Of a stretch of 7,467 nucleotides of DNA, positions 5,691 through 7,467 are shown one piece after another. Both the position numbers and the translations under genes were made by a program. Location of the stretch: positions 1 to 7,467 of the forward strand of contig JBBSHS010000105.1 in assembly GCA_038232515.1 (NCBI GenBank), read 5' to 3'. This stretch comes from JBBSHS01 sp038232515. GTDB taxonomy: Bacteria; Actinomycetota; Acidimicrobiia; Acidimicrobiales; JAUJNH01. Each line of letters opens with the position of its first letter. Within the stretch, counting starts at the first letter, position 1. The notes under the pieces were generated by a model that was given only the letters and a program-made list of their open reading frames with translations, ran no database searches and was not told the DNA's origin.

Positions 5691-5803
5691 GCTCACGGTG
5701 TTCCAGAAGTCGGCGTGGTCACGGTCGATGACACGATGAGTTTCGGACCGACTTGTGAGACGAAGAACCGCGTACTGCGATTTGTCGGGGTGTCTCACCG
5801 GGC

Positions 5804-5833
5804 GCTGTCTCACATCCTTGGAAGTGCGACAGC
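5804..5833. other. Candidate serine-recombinase crossover (res) site
   Basis: Positions 5804-5833 form a 30-bp imperfect palindrome, with arms matching at 12 of 15 positions. The core 26 bp read TGTCnCACnTCC, a central TT, then GGAnGTGnGACA. Resolvase and invertase sites commonly are 26-28 bp dyads with TGTC-like outer ends and a 2-bp centre, as in gamma-delta res and hix. It lies 114-143 bp upstream of the recombinase start, the usual place for res. Extra half-site-like copies of GTCTCAC occur at 5792-5798 (same orientation) and, inverted, at 5755-5761. The role is inferred from geometry and position. Confidence 0.5.
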
Positions 5834-6201
5834 TACTCCCGAGCGACGAGTGACGCCGAACGCGCCGCTCCACGACCGGCTCATGAAGCGCTGATGCCCC
5901 GGACCGCTCAAACCGTGGCTGGGACACGCAGCCGGTGGCGGCCCGCACAATCACGCTGGACCAGCGCACCGGCAACCGCTCAAGAGCGCCCGGCGGGGGC
6001 CACTCCGAAATGCGAGGGCCAGCGGACACCGTGTGCGGTGCGACCGGCCTCGGCCGATACCGCTCGGGCGGCGCGGTGCCGCGACCGAGGACGCACGGCA
6101 TTTCGCCCGGTGTGCTCAACGTTCAGGCCGCGGTACCCCGGCCCCCCTGGCAGGCTTCTCGTCCCGTGCCGGCCGGCGCAGCACTCTCCTGGGACCGGTG
6201 G
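5834..6201. other. Gene-free stretch between candidate res site and methyltransferase gene
   Basis: No supported gene is visible. Long open frames exist on both strands because of the high GC content (for example the upstream extension of the recombinase frame), but their translations are Arg/Pro/Gly-rich without recognisable domains. No terminator with a T-run was seen after the methyltransferase stop at 6202. Confidence 0.4.
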
Positions 6202-6813
6202 TCAGCCACTGCGGCGCAGCCGAAAGAAGCGAGGTGCGGTGCGCTTGAGCGGCGACGGCATACCGGTGGTGTCGGCGGCGTCGTCGGTGACCACCGTCCA
6301 CCCCATGAAGGTGGCCTCGATCTCCTCACGAGACGCTCCCCGGGGCAGGAGGAACGGAGGTCGACGGCCGGGCTGGACTGCGAGCATCAGCATGGTGGCT
6401 CCGGGTGCGCTCACGGCGTTGACTTCTTGGGCGTAGACGGGCCGTTGGACGGGCTTTAGACCGTGGAAGCACCCGACGTCGAGCAGGAACCGGTAGCCAC
6501 CACCCACTTGTTCAGCCACGGCCGTGACGTCGGCGTGCAGGAACCGGACGTTGACGCCCGCCTCCGTCGCCTTGGCACGCGCCGCCTGCAGGGCGCGGGG
6601 AACGAAGTCGACGCCGGTTACGTCCCATCCTCGCCGGGCGAGGTTGACCGCGTGGTCACCGGTGCCACACCCGATGTCCAGGGCCCGCCCGAAGGGCGGA
6701 TCGCCCTCCTGCTCACGGTCGAGCAGGGCGTTGAACTGGGCCGTCGCTTCCCGTCCGGCTCTCTCCCACGGCGTGACGCCCAACCGGTAGGCGATCGCAT
6801 AGCCCGTGCTCAT
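6202..6813 (-). CDS. Class I SAM-dependent methyltransferase
   Basis: This 203-residue protein carries the Rossmann-fold methyltransferase motifs: ALDIGCGTGDHAVNLARRGWDVTGVDFVPRAL (about 44-75) with the glycine-rich SAM loop (DIGCGTG) and the acidic residue at the end of strand 2 (VD), then FLHADVTAV (about 91-99) and LLDVGCFHGL (about 109-118) as motif III/IV. It transfers the methyl group of S-adenosylmethionine, but the acceptor cannot be read from sequence. The related Methyltransf_25-type proteins act on small molecules such as thiols, metalloids or natural products. It is cytoplasmic and has no extra domain. ATG 6813 fits the family start (STGYAIAYRLGVTPWERAGRE). No Shine-Dalgarno is visible, but TATAAC lies 5 nt upstream. 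It is transcribed away from the insertion sequence, whose transposase gene starts 114 bp to the right. Confidence 0.85.
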   Translation of the reverse strand: MSTGYAIAYRLGVTPWERAGREATAQFNALLDREQEGDPPFGRALDIGCGTGDHAVNLARRGWDVTGVDFVPRALQAARAKATEAGVNVRFLHADVTAVAEQVGGGYRFLLDVGCFHGLKPVQRPVYAQEVNAVSAPGATMLMLAVQPGRRPPFLLPRGASREEIEATFMGWTVVTDDAADTTGMPSPLKRTAPRFFRLRRSG

Positions 6814-6818
6814 GACGA

Positions 6819-6826
6819 GTTATAAC
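6819..6826 (-). promoter_or_regulatory. Candidate -10 element of the methyltransferase gene
   Basis: On the coding strand TATAAC (6824-6819) lies 5 nt before the ATG. The 8-mer GTTATAAC (6819-6826) is itself a perfect palindrome and one of the few A/T-rich spots around. The spacing is right for a leaderless transcript. It may lie at or near the edge of the neighbouring insertion sequence, so the insertion could have supplied or altered this promoter. Confidence 0.35.
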
Positions 6827-6867
6827 CAGAACTTGTGGGTCGGCCATCTGACTGGGGGCGCGGCGTA

Positions 6868-6920
6868 CCTTCCTCGTTGACCGAACACGAGGGCCGGCGT
6901 GCCAACGCCGGCGAGGAAGG
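6868..6920 (+). promoter_or_regulatory. Nested hairpin covering the transposase ribosome-binding site
   Basis: CCTTCCTCG (6868-6876) pairs perfectly with CGAGGAAGG (6912-6920), which contains the AGGAAGG Shine-Dalgarno 7 nt before the transposase ATG. Inside it, GCCGGCGT (6893-6900), loop GCCA, ACGCCGGC (6905-6912) form a second perfect 8-bp stem. A transcript entering from outside the element could fold and hide the ribosome-binding site, whereas one starting after 6876 would leave it free. Such protection against read-through expression is known in other insertion sequences. Confidence 0.5.
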
Positions 6921-6927
6921 AACGCCG

Positions 6928-7467
6928 ATGTTGAGAGTAGTTGTTGATGACGGTGCCAGCGTGGAGGTGACGCTGGCCCTGGACGAGATCTGCCGGTTGG
7001 GGGCCCGCCGGATGCTGGCTGCGGCCCTGGAGGCCGAACGCGACGCCTACTTGGCGTCGTTGGCTGAGGAGCGCGACGTGGACGGTCACCGCCTGGTGGT
7101 GGGGAACGGGCGGGCCCGGCCGCGGGTGGTGGCGACGGGGGCGGGGCCGATCGAGGTCGAGGCGCCGAGGGTGAACGACAAGCGGATCGATGAGGTCACT
7201 GGGGAACGCTGCCGGTTCCGCAGCGAGATCCTGGCCCCGTGGTGCCGCAAGAGCCCGAAGGTGTCGGAGGTGCTGCCGTTGATGTACCTGCACGGGATGA
7301 GCTCGGGCGACTTCGCTCCGGCGCTCGCCGAGTTCTTCGGGTCCGATGCCGGGCTGTCGGCCTCGGTGGTCACCCGGATGACCAAAACCGGGCAGGAAGA
7401 GCAGCAGGACTTCGCCCGGCGCAGCCTGGCCGACGTCGACTACGTCTACTGCTGGGCCGACGGGGTG
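6928..7467 (+). CDS. IS256/Mutator-family transposase, N-terminal part (runs off the window)
   Basis: The frame is open from ATG 6928 to the last base, 180 residues. It contains the N-terminal region (VEVTLALDEICRLGARRMLAAALEAERDAYL), a VVGNGRARPRVVATGAGPIEVEAPRV segment (53-78), FRSEILAPWCRKSPKVSEVLPLMYLHGMSSGDFAPALAEFFGSDAGLSASVVTRMT (about 96-151) and YVYCWADGV (172-180), where D178 is the first DDE catalytic aspartate. This order is diagnostic of the IS256 (Mutator) family, which moves DNA by cut/copy with short terminal inverted repeats and 8-9 bp target duplications. The remaining two catalytic acidic residues lie beyond the window. A good Shine-Dalgarno (GAGGAAGG, 6913-6920) supports this start. 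The left end of the element should lie between about 6814 and 6868, but its inverted repeat cannot be defined without the right end. Confidence 0.9.
   Translation, partial: MLRVVVDDGASVEVTLALDEICRLGARRMLAAALEAERDAYLASLAEERDVDGHRLVVGNGRARPRVVATGAGPIEVEAPRVNDKRIDEVTGERCRFRSEILAPWCRKSPKVSEVLPLMYLHGMSSGDFAPALAEFFGSDAGLSASVVTRMTKTGQEEQQDFARRSLADVDYVYCWADGV

Larger units (their letters stand above)
6827..7467 (+). mobile_element. IS256-family insertion sequence, left part
   Basis: The transposase and its hairpin-guarded leader show an insertion sequence entering the window from the right. The left boundary is approximate; it is placed upstream of the leader and downstream of the methyltransferase start region. 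Terminal repeats and target duplication were not identified because the right end is outside. Confidence 0.6.

Noticed and set aside
5691..6119. N-terminal extension of the recombinase (143 extra residues)
   Set aside because: The extension has no domain sequence, covers the candidate res site, and the family start MAVVGYARVST is at 5690.
5894..6459. Two overlapping plus-strand frames of 170-180 codons
   Set aside because: Their right halves are antisense to the methyltransferase and the left halves are Arg/Pro/Gly-rich with no domain.

Overview
The window comes from a high-GC bacterium, most likely an actinomycete in the broad sense (Actinomycetota). The evidence is strong G/C preference at third codon positions, several genes that lack a Shine-Dalgarno but carry a TAnnnT-like element 5-7 nt before the start codon (a leaderless pattern common in that phylum), a polytopic GT-C-like sugar transferase, and an L,D-transpeptidase. 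No rRNA, tRNA or CRISPR array was seen, and the species cannot be fixed from this stretch.

Layout. (1) 1-99 is the charged tail of an upstream gene. (2) 400-1662 (+) is a multi-pass membrane protein resembling GT-C (GT87/DUF2029-type) glycosyltransferases. It converges, with a 4-bp stop-codon overlap, on (3) a YceI-family lipid-binding-type protein at 1659-2201 (-), whose start codon lies in the loop of a 9-bp hairpin. (4) 2499 to about 2836 (+) is a decayed ada gene: the N-terminal phosphotriester-repair domain is split over three reading frames, has lost two of its four zinc cysteines, and stops in the following AraC-like helix region. (5) A Phd/YefM antitoxin and VapC/PIN toxin pair (2852-3545) begins exactly where ada stops. 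(6) 3549 to about 3800 (+) is another decayed reading frame with an in-frame TAG; it resembles the N-terminus of PLP-dependent group II decarboxylases. (7) 3961-4731 (+) is an intact exported L,D-transpeptidase. (8) 4732-5117 holds no convincing intact gene, but contains a 24-bp-period direct repeat and a possible short coding remnant. (9) 5118-5690 (-) is a small serine recombinase whose open frame hides a compensating pair of frameshifts over part of the active site. A 30-bp near-palindrome with TGTC ends, a candidate res/crossover site, lies upstream of it. (10) 6202-6813 (-) is a class I SAM-dependent methyltransferase. (11) 6928 to the window end (+) is the N-terminal 180 residues of an IS256/Mutator-family transposase whose ribosome-binding site is buried in a nested hairpin.

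Overall this looks like a genomic scrapyard or landing zone. Intact housekeeping-type envelope genes (glycosyltransferase, YceI, L,D-transpeptidase) alternate with mobile or selfish modules (toxin-antitoxin pair, resolvase with a possible res site, insertion sequence) and gene remnants (ada, decarboxylase-like). I did not find a convincing new multi-gene system. The most interesting signals are the recombinase with its hidden reading-frame detour and candidate recombination site, the ada/toxin-antitoxin junction, and the RNA or DNA hairpins placed on start regions.
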